Source of the DNA: Neisseria brasiliensis
GTDB lineage: Bacteria; Pseudomonadota; Gammaproteobacteria; Burkholderiales; Neisseriaceae
Direction: 5' to 3'
Length of the DNA stretch: 64,000 nucleotides
Assembly: GCF_009671065.1 (NCBI RefSeq)
Contig: NZ_CP046027.1
Span: 620,001 to 684,000 of the forward strand
The translations under genes and the position numbers were made by a program. The stretch's first letter is position 1. Every line of letters starts with the position of its first letter. Shown piece after piece: positions 33,601 through 42,526 of this stretch. Under the pieces are notes generated by a model. It saw nothing but the letters and a program-made list of their open reading frames with translations, was not told the DNA's origin and made no database searches.

Positions 33601-33635
33601 AGGCCGTCTGAACGCATCACCTTTCAGACGGCCTT
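33601..33635. terminator. DUS inverted repeat beside MITE copy 2
   Basis: AGGCCGTCTGAA and TTCAGACGGCCT around a 10-base loop. A further DUS is at about 33654-33664, immediately before the next start codon. Confidence 0.65.
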
Positions 33636-33668
33636 ATCTATGATTCTAAAAAAGGCCGTCTGAATCCC

Positions 33669-34586
33669 ATGCGTTATTTCTTCTGTTTATTATTGTGGCT
33701 GTTTGCCGCTGCCGCTTCGGCCAAAGGCGCGCCCGAAGCCGATACGTTTCTCTATGAAATCAGCAAACCCGGACGGCCGGTTTCCTATCTGCTTGGCACC
33801 ATTCACGTCGGCAAACTCAAGGCCACCCTGCCCGCTGATTACCGCTACACGCTCAACCGCGTGTCGCAATTGGTGGTCGAAACCGACGAATCAAGCATGA
33901 GCGCCGCCGATAACTTGCACATGCTGCGCATGATGGCTGACAACCGCCCTTTAAAACAAAGCTTGGGCTCCGCACGCATGCGCCGATTGCAAAACGTGTT
34001 GGCCACCGGCCAAGAGCCTGCCGACTTTTCACCCGATAGCCAAATCAAACCATGGGCGTTTTGGCTGCTGACCCAAAGCACCTTCAATCCCAAGGGCTAT
34101 TCTTATGAATACGGCATCGACAATTTATTGATTCAACGTGCGAAAAAGCTCAATAAGCCGGTGATTGCGCTGGAAGGCGCGGAGCAACTCAGCTATTTTG
34201 TCCACCTGCCCGAAGATGCCATCATCCGCTCGTTTGATTCTTTGGAAAAACACCACCAAGCCTTTCTAAACGACATCATCAGCTTAGAAGACGACTACCG
34301 CCACCAACGTGCTAAAAAAACATGGGCGGAAATCGCCAATCCCGCGTATCAATTGAGATTTCTGCCGCGCCGAGATCATCCGCTGTGGCACGAATTGATG
34401 TACGACACATTACTCACCCATCGCAACCAAGTCTGGCTGCCCAAGCTGATTGAAATCCTGCCACACAAACCGACCCTGATTGCCGTGGGCGCTGCCCATT
34501 TGTTTGGCGAACAAGGCTTGATTGTGCGCCTGCGCCAAGTTGGCTACCAGGTTAAACCGGTGAAAGTCAAAGTGGCTGTGCATTGA
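33669..34586 (+). CDS. TraB/GumN family protein, exported
   Basis: A 305-residue precursor with signal peptide MRYFFCLLLWLFAAAASA. The TraB/GumN (Tiki-like) fold shows SYLLGTIHVGK near residues 39-49, VVETDESS near 68-75, DNLLIQRAKKLNKPVIALEG near 136-155, and a final LIAVGAAHLFGEQGLI. The GTIH and GAAHL motifs with an ETD acidic group are the putative metal-binding protease site. Substrate unknown. A DUS sits 5 bases before the ATG, so no clear Shine-Dalgarno box is seen. Confidence 0.85.
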   Translation: MRYFFCLLLWLFAAAASAKGAPEADTFLYEISKPGRPVSYLLGTIHVGKLKATLPADYRYTLNRVSQLVVETDESSMSAADNLHMLRMMADNRPLKQSLGSARMRRLQNVLATGQEPADFSPDSQIKPWAFWLLTQSTFNPKGYSYEYGIDNLLIQRAKKLNKPVIALEGAEQLSYFVHLPEDAIIRSFDSLEKHHQAFLNDIISLEDDYRHQRAKKTWAEIANPAYQLRFLPRRDHPLWHELMYDTLLTHRNQVWLPKLIEILPHKPTLIAVGAAHLFGEQGLIVRLRQVGYQVKPVKVKVAVH

Positions 34587-34596
34587 TTTTTTTATC

Positions 34597-34627
34597 GAGG
34601 CCGTCTGAAACGTTTCAGACGGCCTCG
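34597..34627. terminator. DUS inverted-repeat terminator after TraB/GumN gene
   Basis: CGAGGCCGTCTGAAACGTTTCAGACGGCCTCG: a nearly perfect long hairpin 12 bases after the stop. Confidence 0.75.
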
Positions 34628-34754
34628 AAAGCATTTATATACATCTTTCATATTTTCAACTAAAACAACCCGACACACATATTTATTCCGAAGCATTTAT
34701 CCCAAGCACGATTGCGTTTACAATAGCGCCTGATTCAAACACACACCCACCACC

Positions 34755-35681
34755 ATGAATATCCACCTCGGCCGCCATCACCCGCCCGAATGCCCACAAG
34801 GCGCGGCAGTGACCATCGGCAACTTCGACGGCGTGCATCTCGGCCACAAACACATTCTGCAAACCCTCAAACAACAAGCCGACACACTCGGCCTGCCGGT
34901 TGTTGTGGTGATTTTCGAGCCGCAGCCGAAAGAGTTTTTTGCCAAAAAATTCAACAAGCCGCAGCCTTACCGCATTTCCCCTTTACGCACCAAGCTGGAT
35001 TTATTGCGCCAAACAGAATGTGTTGACATCGTGTGGGTGCTGCCGTTTACCCAAAGCTTCGCCGACATGCCTGCGCAAGCCTTTATCGATGATTTACTGC
35101 GCGACAAACTCAACACCCGCTACCTGCTCATCGGCGACGATTTTCGCTTCGGCGCCGGACGCGAAGGCGGCTTTGAAATGCTGCAAGCCCAAAGCGGTAT
35201 GCAAACCGAGCGCACCCCTTCCGTCATCGTTGAAGACATCCGCACCAGCAGCACCGCCGTGCGCCAAGCCCTTTCAGACGGCCGCTTGGCCTACGCGCGC
35301 AAATTACTGGGGCACGATTACGTGTTGAGCGGCAAAATCAAACATGGCAAAAAACTCGGCCGCACTATCAACGCCCCCACCGCCAACGTGCAACTGCCGC
35401 CGTATCACTACGCGCTAAGCGGTGTGTTTGTGGTCGAAGCCGACGGCAGCTTCGGTACCCGCCGCGGTGTGGCCAGCTTTGGTTTCAATCCTACCGTGTC
35501 CAACAAAAAAACGCAGAAGCTGGAAGTGCATTTGTTTGACTTTCAAGGCGATTTATACGGCCAACGCTTAAACGCGCGCTTTTTGCACAAACTGCGCGAC
35601 GAACAAAAATTCGACAACATCGACGCATTAAAAACACAAATTTTAAAAGACATGGAAGCAGCGAAAAATTGGCAGCCGTGA
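34755..35681 (+). CDS. ribF: Bifunctional riboflavin kinase/FAD synthetase
   Basis: A 308-residue enzyme that makes FMN and FAD from riboflavin. The N-terminal FAD synthetase domain shows TIGNFDGVHLGHKHI near residues 20-34 and GDDFRFGAGREGG near 125-137. The C-terminal flavokinase domain shows GKIKHGKKLGRTINAPTANV near residues 190-210, RGVASFGFNPT and EVHLFDF. Length and both domains are normal. The gene is monocistronic and ends at a DUS hairpin. A DUS near the middle is read as LSDGR. Confidence 0.95.
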   Translation: MNIHLGRHHPPECPQGAAVTIGNFDGVHLGHKHILQTLKQQADTLGLPVVVVIFEPQPKEFFAKKFNKPQPYRISPLRTKLDLLRQTECVDIVWVLPFTQSFADMPAQAFIDDLLRDKLNTRYLLIGDDFRFGAGREGGFEMLQAQSGMQTERTPSVIVEDIRTSSTAVRQALSDGRLAYARKLLGHDYVLSGKIKHGKKLGRTINAPTANVQLPPYHYALSGVFVVEADGSFGTRRGVASFGFNPTVSNKKTQKLEVHLFDFQGDLYGQRLNARFLHKLRDEQKFDNIDALKTQILKDMEAAKNWQP

Positions 35682-35688
35682 TGGTCAT

Positions 35689-35733
35689 CAAAAAGGCCGT
35701 CTGAAAAACAGGAATGTTTTTTCAGACGGCCTG
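35689..35733 (+). terminator. DUS inverted-repeat terminator after ribF
   Basis: AAAAAGGCCGTCTGAAAAAC and the facing copy, T-rich in the loop, after the ribF stop. Confidence 0.75.
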
Positions 35734-35734
35734 T

Positions 35735-36283
35735 TGCTTAGCAGCTATGATTTAGAGAAACTAGCTTAGCCCGCTGAATGCAGCCGAACGAAGCAGGATT
35801 TTGGCAGGATAAAAGGCTCGGTGTTTGAGCTGCCCCAAAGCAGCGAATTCGAGCCTGCTGCCAAAATTCTGCGTAGTGAGGGAAGTTCGCCCCAAAGGGC
35901 GAACCTGCAATTGCGGTCGCCTTTCTTTTGCCTACTTTTCTTTGGCGAAGCAAAGAAAACGAAGTTTCTGCGAAGCTAAAAGTAGGTGGCCGCGCAGCCA
36001 TGAAGCGCAAACGTTCCAATTGAGAAAATAAACCAATAACAAAACTCCTTTTCACTCTCTTTTCCTCAATGTGTCAAATGAAGGCCCATTTTTTTCGGTT
36101 TAACAATAAACACCACCTGAAAACAATTTATCCCAGCAGGCCATTATTTCCCCCAACACACACCAAACCCCTTATAAAAACAACACAATTCCGCTACAAT
36201 ACCCCTTTATGATTTTTTTCAGACGGCCTAACAAACAAAAGGCCGTCTGAAACCCAGTGACACCATTAAATCCGAGAACAAAC
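35735..36283. repeat. Non-coding repeat-like block and ileS leader (about 550 bases)
   Basis: Between the ribF terminator and ileS no gene is supported. 35735-36030 reads like an intergenic repeat common in betaproteobacteria: CTTTTGCCTACTTTTCTTTG, GCGAAGCAAAGAAAACG, then AAAAGTAGGTGGCCG. CCTACTTT (about 35930) pairs with AAAGTAGG (about 35980), with an inner TTTTCTTTG/CAAAGAAAA hairpin. A 105-codon minus-strand frame crosses it but has the composition of a shadow. A DUS pair at about 36223-36252 precedes ileS. Confidence 0.5.
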
Positions 36284-39070
36284 ATGACCGATTACAGCAA
36301 AACCGTCAACCTGCTTGAAAGCCCGTTCCCAATGCGCGGCAATCTGGCCAAGCGCGAACCTGCATGGCTCAAAAGCTGGTACGAACAAAAACGCTACCAA
36401 AAATTGCGCGACAAAACCAAAGGCCGTCCGAAATTCGTTTTGCACGATGGCCCACCGTATGCCAACGGCGACATCCACATCGGTCATGCCGTCAACAAAA
36501 TTCTGAAAGACATCATCATCCGCAGCAAAACCCAAGCCGGTTTCGATGCGCCTTATGTACCTGGCTGGGACTGCCACGGCCTGCCGATTGAAGTGATGGT
36601 GGAAAAGCTGCACGGCAAAGACATGCCTAAAGCGCGTTTCCGCGAATTGTGCCGCGAATATGCCGCCGAACAAATCGCCCGCCAGAAAAAAGATTTCATC
36701 CGCTTGGGCGTATTGGGCGATTGGGACAACCCTTACCTCACCATGGATTTCCAAACCGAAGCCGACACCGTGCGCACTTTGGGCAAAATCTACAAAGCCG
36801 GTTATCTGTATCGCGGTGCCAAGCCGGTGCAATTCTGCTTGGATTGCGGCTCATCATTGGCCGAAGCCGAAGTGGAATACAAAGACAAAATCTCTCCGGC
36901 CATCGACGTGGCTTATCTGTTTCAAGACAACGCCGCATTAGCCAAAGCCTTCGGCGTGAACAGCATTGATGGCGAAGCCTTCGCCGTGATTTGGACCACC
37001 ACACCTTGGACACTCCCTGCCAGCCAAGCGATTTCTGCCGGTGCGGAAGTGGTGTACCAACTGATTGCCACCGCCAAAGGCCATTTGGTTTTGGCCAAAG
37101 ATTTGGCAGAAGATGCGCTGAAACGCTACGGCCTTTCAGACGGCATGAATGTAGTCGCCGAAACCACCGGCGCGCATTTGGAAAACCTGCATTTGAACCA
37201 TCCGTTTATCGAACGTGATATCGTGATGCTCAACGGCGACCACGTCACCACCGATGCCGGTACCGGCTTGGTGCACACCGCCCCTGCTCACGGTTTAGAA
37301 GACTACACCGTCTGCAACCAATACGGCATTGAGCTCTACAACCCGGTTAACGGCGAAGGCCGTTACATCAGCGAAGTGCCGCGCGTGGCCGGTTTGACCG
37401 TGTGGGAAGCCAATCCGGTGATTATCGAATGGCTGCAAGAAAACAACCGCTTATTGTGCAACACCAAGCTAGAACACAGCTACGCCCACTGCTGGCGCCA
37501 CAAAACGCCGCTGATTTACCGTGCCACCGGCCAATGGTTTATCGGTATGGACAAACCGGGCACCGACGGCAAAACCTTGCGCGGCAATGCGATGAAAGCA
37601 GTGGACGACACCGAATTCTTCCCGTCATGGGGTCGTGCGCGTTTGCAAGCAATGATTGAAGGCCGTCCGGACTGGGTAGTGTCACGCCAACGCTACTGGG
37701 GCACGCCGATGACTTTTTTTGTGCACAAAGAAAGCGGTGAATTGCACCCGAATTCTGCCGAATTGCTGGAACAAGTGGCGCAACGCATTGAAGAAAAAGG
37801 CATTGAAGCCTGGTTCTCGCTGGATAAAAGCGAATTGTTGAGCGCGGAAGATTGCGAGCAATACGACAAACTCACCGACACCATGGACGTTTGGTTCGAT
37901 TCAGGCTCAACCCACTATTCTGTGTTGAAACAACGCGAAGAATTGACGTGGCCGGCCGATTTGTATCTGGAAGGCAGCGACCAACACCGTGGCTGGTTCC
38001 AATCGTCTATGCTCACCGGCTGCGCCGCCATGGGTCGCGCGCCTTACAAGCAATTGCTGACCCACGGTTTCGTGGTCGATCAAAACGGCCGCAAAATGTC
38101 GAAGTCCATCGGCAACGTGGTTGCGCCGCAAGAAGTGTACAACGAATTCGGTGCCGATATTCTTCGCCTGTGGGCAGCTTCAACCGACTATTCGGGCGAA
38201 CTGGCAATTTCCAAAGAAATTCTCAAACGCGTGACCGAAAGCTACCGCCGCATCCGCAATACTTTGAGCTTCCTGTTTGCCAACCTGTCGGATTTCAACC
38301 CGTTTGAACACACCGTGCCGCAAGACCAAATGGTCGAGCTTGACCGCTACGCGCTGATTTTGGCGCGCCAACTGCAAGAACGCGTGGCCGGTGATTACTA
38401 CCCACGCTATGCCTTCCACTTTGCCGTGAAAGACATCGTGTCGTTCTGCTCGGAAGACTTGGGCGCGTTCTACTTGGATATTTTGAAAGACCGCCTGTAC
38501 ACCACCCAAGCCGACAGCCACGCCCGCCGCAGCGCGCAAACTGCCCTGTATCACATCACCCGCAGCTTGGTGCTGCTGATTGCGCCGGTATTGTGTTTCA
38601 CCGGTGAAGAAGCGTGGGACATCATCGGCGGTGGTGAAGAAGACAGCGTGCTGTTCCACACATGGCACGAATTCCCGCCGATTAACGAAAAAGCCGAAGC
38701 CGAAATCGTGAAAAAATGGGCAGCCGTGCGTGAAGTGCGCGAAGCCGTGACCGCCGCGATTGAGCCGCTGCGTACCGACAAAACAGTCGGCTCATCACTG
38801 CAAGCCGAAGTCGATATCCACGCGCCTGAAGCCTTGGCAGGCTATCTGCAAGCCTTGGGCGACGAATTGCGCTTTGCCCTGCTGGTTTCCAAAGCCAACG
38901 TGCACAAAGCCGACGAGTTGAGCGTTACCGCTAAAGCCAGCACCGGCGAGAAATGCGAACGTTGCTGGCACTACACCGATGACATCGGCAGCGTAGCAGG
39001 TCATGCCACCGTATGTAAACGCTGTGCCGATAATGTCGATGGCAAAGGCGAAGAGCGTCATTACGCTTAA
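36284..39070 (+). CDS. ileS: Isoleucyl-tRNA synthetase
   Basis: A 928-residue class I synthetase. HIGH is at residues 65-68 (NGDIHIGHAVNK) and KMSKS in NGRKMSKSIGN, followed by the Ile-specific anticodon domain. An editing CP1 domain contains HTAPAHGLEDY. A C-terminal zinc ribbon (CERCWHYTDD, CKRCADNV) completes it. The ATG at 36284 is preferred; the reading from a GTG 27 bases earlier includes no family residues. It is followed by lspA and ispH, the classic ileS-lspA-ispH order. Confidence 0.97.
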   Translation: MTDYSKTVNLLESPFPMRGNLAKREPAWLKSWYEQKRYQKLRDKTKGRPKFVLHDGPPYANGDIHIGHAVNKILKDIIIRSKTQAGFDAPYVPGWDCHGLPIEVMVEKLHGKDMPKARFRELCREYAAEQIARQKKDFIRLGVLGDWDNPYLTMDFQTEADTVRTLGKIYKAGYLYRGAKPVQFCLDCGSSLAEAEVEYKDKISPAIDVAYLFQDNAALAKAFGVNSIDGEAFAVIWTTTPWTLPASQAISAGAEVVYQLIATAKGHLVLAKDLAEDALKRYGLSDGMNVVAETTGAHLENLHLNHPFIERDIVMLNGDHVTTDAGTGLVHTAPAHGLEDYTVCNQYGIELYNPVNGEGRYISEVPRVAGLTVWEANPVIIEWLQENNRLLCNTKLEHSYAHCWRHKTPLIYRATGQWFIGMDKPGTDGKTLRGNAMKAVDDTEFFPSWGRARLQAMIEGRPDWVVSRQRYWGTPMTFFVHKESGELHPNSAELLEQVAQRIEEKGIEAWFSLDKSELLSAEDCEQYDKLTDTMDVWFDSGSTHYSVLKQREELTWPADLYLEGSDQHRGWFQSSMLTGCAAMGRAPYKQLLTHGFVVDQNGRKMSKSIGNVVAPQEVYNEFGADILRLWAASTDYSGELAISKEILKRVTESYRRIRNTLSFLFANLSDFNPFEHTVPQDQMVELDRYALILARQLQERVAGDYYPRYAFHFAVKDIVSFCSEDLGAFYLDILKDRLYTTQADSHARRSAQTALYHITRSLVLLIAPVLCFTGEEAWDIIGGGEEDSVLFHTWHEFPPINEKAEAEIVKKWAAVREVREAVTAAIEPLRTDKTVGSSLQAEVDIHAPEALAGYLQALGDELRFALLVSKANVHKADELSVTAKASTGEKCERCWHYTDDIGSVAGHATVCKRCADNVDGKGEERHYA

Positions 39071-39106
39071 TACCTGCCGACAATTCATTTAACCGGTAAG
39101 TAGACC

Positions 39107-39143
39107 AAAGGTCGTCTGAACAATATTGTTCAGACGGCCTTTA
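39107..39143. terminator. Hairpin of an AG-mucDUS and an AG-DUS after ileS
   Basis: The left arm is AGGTCGTCTGAA (39109-39120), the form known from the mucosa/sicca group, and the right arm is the standard TTCAGACGGCCT. They pair with one mismatch (G-T). Confidence 0.7.
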
Positions 39144-39289
39144 TCTTCATTGATTACCATTTTTACCAGTACCCGGTTAACTTTTCTTATCCAAACTATT
39201 TTTAAATTCATCAACCTATATTTCACAAACACCTTATTCCTGCTTTCAGGTAAAATACCCCTTTTGACTGACTTCAGGCCGTCTGAAAC

Positions 39290-39790
39290 ATGAGTTCTAA
39301 AATCTCTTATCTGTTGCTGGCATTGTCAGCAATTGCGCTCGACCAAATCACAAAAATCTGGACGCTGGCGAATTTTCAATATCAAAAACGCGTAAACATC
39401 ATTCCGAATTTTTTTGACTGGACACTGGTATTTAACCCTGGTGCGGCGTTTAGTTTTTTGGCCGACCAAGGTGGTTGGCAGAAGTATTTCTTTTTGACAC
39501 TGGCTTTGGTCATTAGCGGCTATTTGTGGCGTGGCATTGTGAAAAATGACTTTGCGCGCTGGGGCAAAATCGGCGCGGCAATGATTATCGGTGGCGCGAT
39601 CGGCAATGCAATTGACCGTGTCGCTTATGGACATGTAGTTGATTTTTTATTATTTTATTGGCAAGATTGGTATTACCCTGCTTTCAATATCGCCGACAGC
39701 TTTATCTGCGTAGGTGCAGTATTGTTGATATTAGATGGCTTTTCAAGCAAACATAAAAAGAATGTGGCGGCAGAGAATCAGGCCGTCTGA
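39290..39790 (+). CDS. lspA: Lipoprotein signal peptidase II
   Basis: A 166-residue inner-membrane aspartyl protease that cuts prolipoproteins after lipid addition. Four TM helices; motifs FNPGAAFSFLADQ near residues 47-59, GAIGNAIDRVAYGHVVDF near 103-120 (catalytic Asp in NAIDR) and FNIADSFI near 130-137 (second Asp). A DUS ends 1 base before the ATG and no Shine-Dalgarno is visible. The final codons CAG GCC GTC TGA are a DUS. It forms an operon with ispH, 24 bases downstream. Confidence 0.95.
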   Translation: MSSKISYLLLALSAIALDQITKIWTLANFQYQKRVNIIPNFFDWTLVFNPGAAFSFLADQGGWQKYFFLTLALVISGYLWRGIVKNDFARWGKIGAAMIIGGAIGNAIDRVAYGHVVDFLLFYWQDWYYPAFNIADSFICVGAVLLILDGFSSKHKKNVAAENQAV

Positions 39791-39814
39791 AACTGAATTT
39801 TTCGGAATACACAC

Positions 39815-40783
39815 ATGACAAACAAAACCATTATGCTGGCCAATCCACGCGGCTTTTGTGCCGGCGTTGACCGCGCTATTGCAATCGTGGAGCGAGCGCT
39901 GGAAGAATACGGCGCGCCGATTTATGTGCGCCATGAAGTCGTGCACAATAAATTTGTAGTGGATAATCTGCGTGATAAAGGTGCAATTTTTATTGAAGAA
40001 TTGTCGGAAGTACCGACCGGTGCTACGCTGATTTATTCGGCGCACGGTGTATCGAAGGCGGTACAGGAAGAAGCAAAAATGCGCGGCTTCCGCGTGTTTG
40101 ACGCGACTTGTCCGCTGGTAACCAAGGTGCATAAAGAAGTGGCTCGATTGGATGCGCAAGATTATCAAATCATTATGATCGGCCACAAAGGCCATGTCGA
40201 AGTAGAAGGCACAATGGGGCAACTGCCGCCGGGTAAAATGTTACTGGTCGAGGTGGTGGAAGACGTAGCGGCATTGGAAGTGGCCGATCACGATAAGCTG
40301 GCTTATGTGAGCCAGACTACTTTGTCGGTCGACGAAACGAAAGATATTATCGAAGCACTAAATGCGCGTTTCCCAAATATCCGTAACCCACACAAAGAAG
40401 ACATTTGCTACGCCACCACCAACCGCCAAAAAGCGGTGAAAGATTTGGCGGCAGAATGCGATATTGTGATTGTGGTCGGTTCGCCCAATTCGTCCAACAG
40501 CAACCGCTTGCGTGAAGTCGCAGCAGTGCGCGGCGTGGATGCGTATATGGTCGATAACGCCAGCTATTTAGAAAAAGAATGGTTCGACGGCAAAACCAAA
40601 GTCGGTGTAACAGCCGGCGCATCGGCACCGGAAGTGTTGGTGCAGGAAGTCTTGGAGACCATTCAATCTTGGGGACACGATACTGTGCGCGAAGGCGAAG
40701 GGGCGGAAGAAAGTATTGTATTTGTCTTGCCGAAAGAATTGCGCCGAGAAGGTGAGAATAAGCAGGTTTTGAATAAGGGCTAA
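39815..40783 (+). CDS. ispH: 4-hydroxy-3-methylbut-2-enyl diphosphate reductase
   Basis: A 322-residue iron-sulfur enzyme making IPP and DMAPP in the last step of the MEP isoprenoid pathway. The three cluster Cys residues are in GFCAGVDRA (near residue 13), DATCPLVTKVH (near 97) and ICYATTNRQKAV (near 198). VVGSPNSSNSNRLREV is the substrate-binding loop. Length and motifs are standard. It follows lspA closely and ends at a DUS hairpin. Confidence 0.96.
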   Translation: MTNKTIMLANPRGFCAGVDRAIAIVERALEEYGAPIYVRHEVVHNKFVVDNLRDKGAIFIEELSEVPTGATLIYSAHGVSKAVQEEAKMRGFRVFDATCPLVTKVHKEVARLDAQDYQIIMIGHKGHVEVEGTMGQLPPGKMLLVEVVEDVAALEVADHDKLAYVSQTTLSVDETKDIIEALNARFPNIRNPHKEDICYATTNRQKAVKDLAAECDIVIVVGSPNSSNSNRLREVAAVRGVDAYMVDNASYLEKEWFDGKTKVGVTAGASAPEVLVQEVLETIQSWGHDTVREGEGAEESIVFVLPKELRREGENKQVLNKG

Positions 40784-40801
40784 TTTCCGCCCAGAATCAT
40801 G

Positions 40802-40837
40802 AAGGCCGTCTGAAAAATGATCTTTCAGACGGCCTTG
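40802..40837. terminator. Bidirectional DUS terminator between ispH and yacG
   Basis: AAGGCCGTCTGAAA and TTTCAGACGGCCTT between convergent genes. Confidence 0.8.
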
Positions 40838-40864
40838 ATTATATTCCGTATTTTGTTGATGCGT

Positions 40865-41050
40865 TTATTTCAATAAATCCGACAAACTGTCGTCTTCAAC
40901 TGCTTCAACGCTATAACGCTCTTCCGCCCACTCGCCCAAGTCAATCAGCTTGCAACGATGGCTGCAAAACGGACGGTATTTGCTTTCACTGCTCCAAATA
41001 ACTGGCGTTTGGCAGGTCGGGCATTTGACGATGGTGATGTGTTCATTCAT
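40865..41050 (-). CDS. yacG: DNA gyrase inhibitor YacG
   Basis: A 61-residue zinc protein. CPTCQTPVIW and FCSHRCKLIDLGEWAEERY give the CXXC...CXXXC metal site and the conserved LIDLGEWA tail. YacG inhibits gyrase in E. coli. It starts 3 bases after the coaE stop and ends the pilF-to-coaE row on the minus strand, a common pilD-coaE-yacG neighbourhood. Confidence 0.9.
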   Translation of the reverse strand: MNEHITIVKCPTCQTPVIWSSESKYRPFCSHRCKLIDLGEWAEERYSVEAVEDDSLSDLLK

Positions 41051-41052
41051 AT

Positions 41053-41661
41053 TCAGACGGCCTTGAGTGTGTGGAGATAATAGCGATGCAAGCGTTGGAT
41101 TTTTTCGGCTAACTCATTCAAGTTACCGTCGTTTTTAATCACATCATCAGCATGCAGTAATCGCTCACGGCGTGACGCTTGGCTGGCCATAATACGGCGG
41201 ATTTCATCTTCACTCAAGCTATTGCGCTGTTTGACGCGCTCAATCTGCGTGGTTTCATCCACATCAATCACCAGCACACGTTGCACCAAAGCAAGAAATG
41301 GTGGATTTTCCACTAGCAGCGGCACATCGATAATGCCATAAATAGCATCCTGATATTGCGCTTGTTGCAGACGAATTTCTTGCAAAATCAATGGAAACAT
41401 CAAGGCTTCAAGCATGGCTTTGGTTTGAGGCCGTCTGAACACTTCCTCGCGCAACGCCGCACGATTCAGACGGCCTTCACTTTCAAATACATGCGCACCA
41501 ATGGTTTCACGAATGGCTGGTAAAGCTTTGCCATTATCTGCCGTCAGACTACGGCTGAGCGTATCGGCATCAATATGCGGCACACCCAACGCAACGAACT
41601 CCGCCGCAGCTTGTGATTTTCCGCTGCCGATGCCGCCTGTCAACCCCACCCAAACCGTCAT
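41053..41661 (-). CDS. coaE: Dephospho-CoA kinase
   Basis: A 202-residue enzyme performing the last step of coenzyme A synthesis. The Walker A is GLTGGIGSGKSQA near residues 7-19, IDADTLSRSL near 31-40, and DVPLLVENPPF near 118-128. It abuts pilD with a 0-base gap and its end is encoded by a DUS (AAG GCC GTC TGA). Its place in the pilus gene row is the usual betaproteobacterial arrangement. Confidence 0.95.
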   Translation of the reverse strand: MTVWVGLTGGIGSGKSQAAAEFVALGVPHIDADTLSRSLTADNGKALPAIRETIGAHVFESEGRLNRAALREEVFRRPQTKAMLEALMFPLILQEIRLQQAQYQDAIYGIIDVPLLVENPPFLALVQRVLVIDVDETTQIERVKQRNSLSEDEIRRIMASQASRRERLLHADDVIKNDGNLNELAEKIQRLHRYYLHTLKAV

Positions 41662-42525
41662 TTAAAATCCTGATTTCGTTAGCCACCATTGAATCAATTG
41701 GTTAATCGGTTCATTGGCAATAAAAATAATCCATCCGGCCACCGCCAAGCTTGGGCCAAAGGCAAACTGCCGCCCTTTGCCGACGCGTGACACAAGCGCG
41801 CCGATAATGCCGATTAAGGCCGCCATAAACACCAATACCGGCAACACGCCGACACCCAGCCATGCACCCAGTGCGGCCAATAATTTAAAGTCGCCGCCGC
41901 CCATACCGATTTTACCGGTTAACAATTTATAGACGTAACACAGCAACCACAAACTCATATAACCGCAAACCGCGCCCAATACCGCCGACTGAAGCGTGGT
42001 AAATGCGCCGTTGTAGTTATACAGTAAACCCAGCCACACCAGCGGCAAGGTCAGGGAATCGGGTAGGTATTGGGTATCGTAGTCGATAAAAGTGAGCGCA
42101 ACCAGCATGGCGGTAAAAATCAAGCCGCCAAATGTCAGCCACGACCAGCCGTATTGCCATGCCACAACACCAAATAAGATGCCGGTAAGTAATTCCACCA
42201 AAGGATAGCGGATGCTGATGGGTGTTTTACATGAGCTACATTTGCCACCCAACAGCAAATAACTCACCATCGGAATATTCTGCCAAGCCTTCACCGGCGC
42301 ATGACATTTCGGGCAGCGTGAATCCGGTTTCGACAATGTAAACGGTACTTCTTCTTCGGCCGTAAGCGGCACATTCAAATGCTCTTTGGCAAATTGCGTC
42401 CAACCGCGCTCCATCATCACAGGAATGCGATAAATCACCACATTCAAAAAGCTGCCGATTAATAAACCGAAAATCACCGCCAATGGCACAACAAACGGGG
42501 CTAAGGCATTCCAAGTTTCCAGCAT
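41662..42525 (-). CDS. pilD: Type IV prepilin peptidase/N-methyltransferase
   Basis: A 287-residue inner-membrane bifunctional enzyme that cuts prepilin leaders and methylates the new N terminus. The N-terminal cytoplasmic loop has the tetra-Cys motif CPKCHAP...CSSCKTP (about 95-125). The catalytic aspartates lie in FIDYDTQYLPD and KIGMGGGDFKLLAALG. About eight TM helices. It overlaps closely with pilG (1-base gap) and coaE, so it is in one operon. Confidence 0.95.
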   Translation of the reverse strand: MLETWNALAPFVVPLAVIFGLLIGSFLNVVIYRIPVMMERGWTQFAKEHLNVPLTAEEEVPFTLSKPDSRCPKCHAPVKAWQNIPMVSYLLLGGKCSSCKTPISIRYPLVELLTGILFGVVAWQYGWSWLTFGGLIFTAMLVALTFIDYDTQYLPDSLTLPLVWLGLLYNYNGAFTTLQSAVLGAVCGYMSLWLLCYVYKLLTGKIGMGGGDFKLLAALGAWLGVGVLPVLVFMAALIGIIGALVSRVGKGRQFAFGPSLAVAGWIIFIANEPINQLIQWWLTKSGF

Positions 42526-42526
42526 C

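Noticed and set aside
35738..36055. 105-codon minus-strand frame after ribF
   Set aside because: It lies in a structured intergenic repeat, shows no protein-like composition and has no ribosome binding site.
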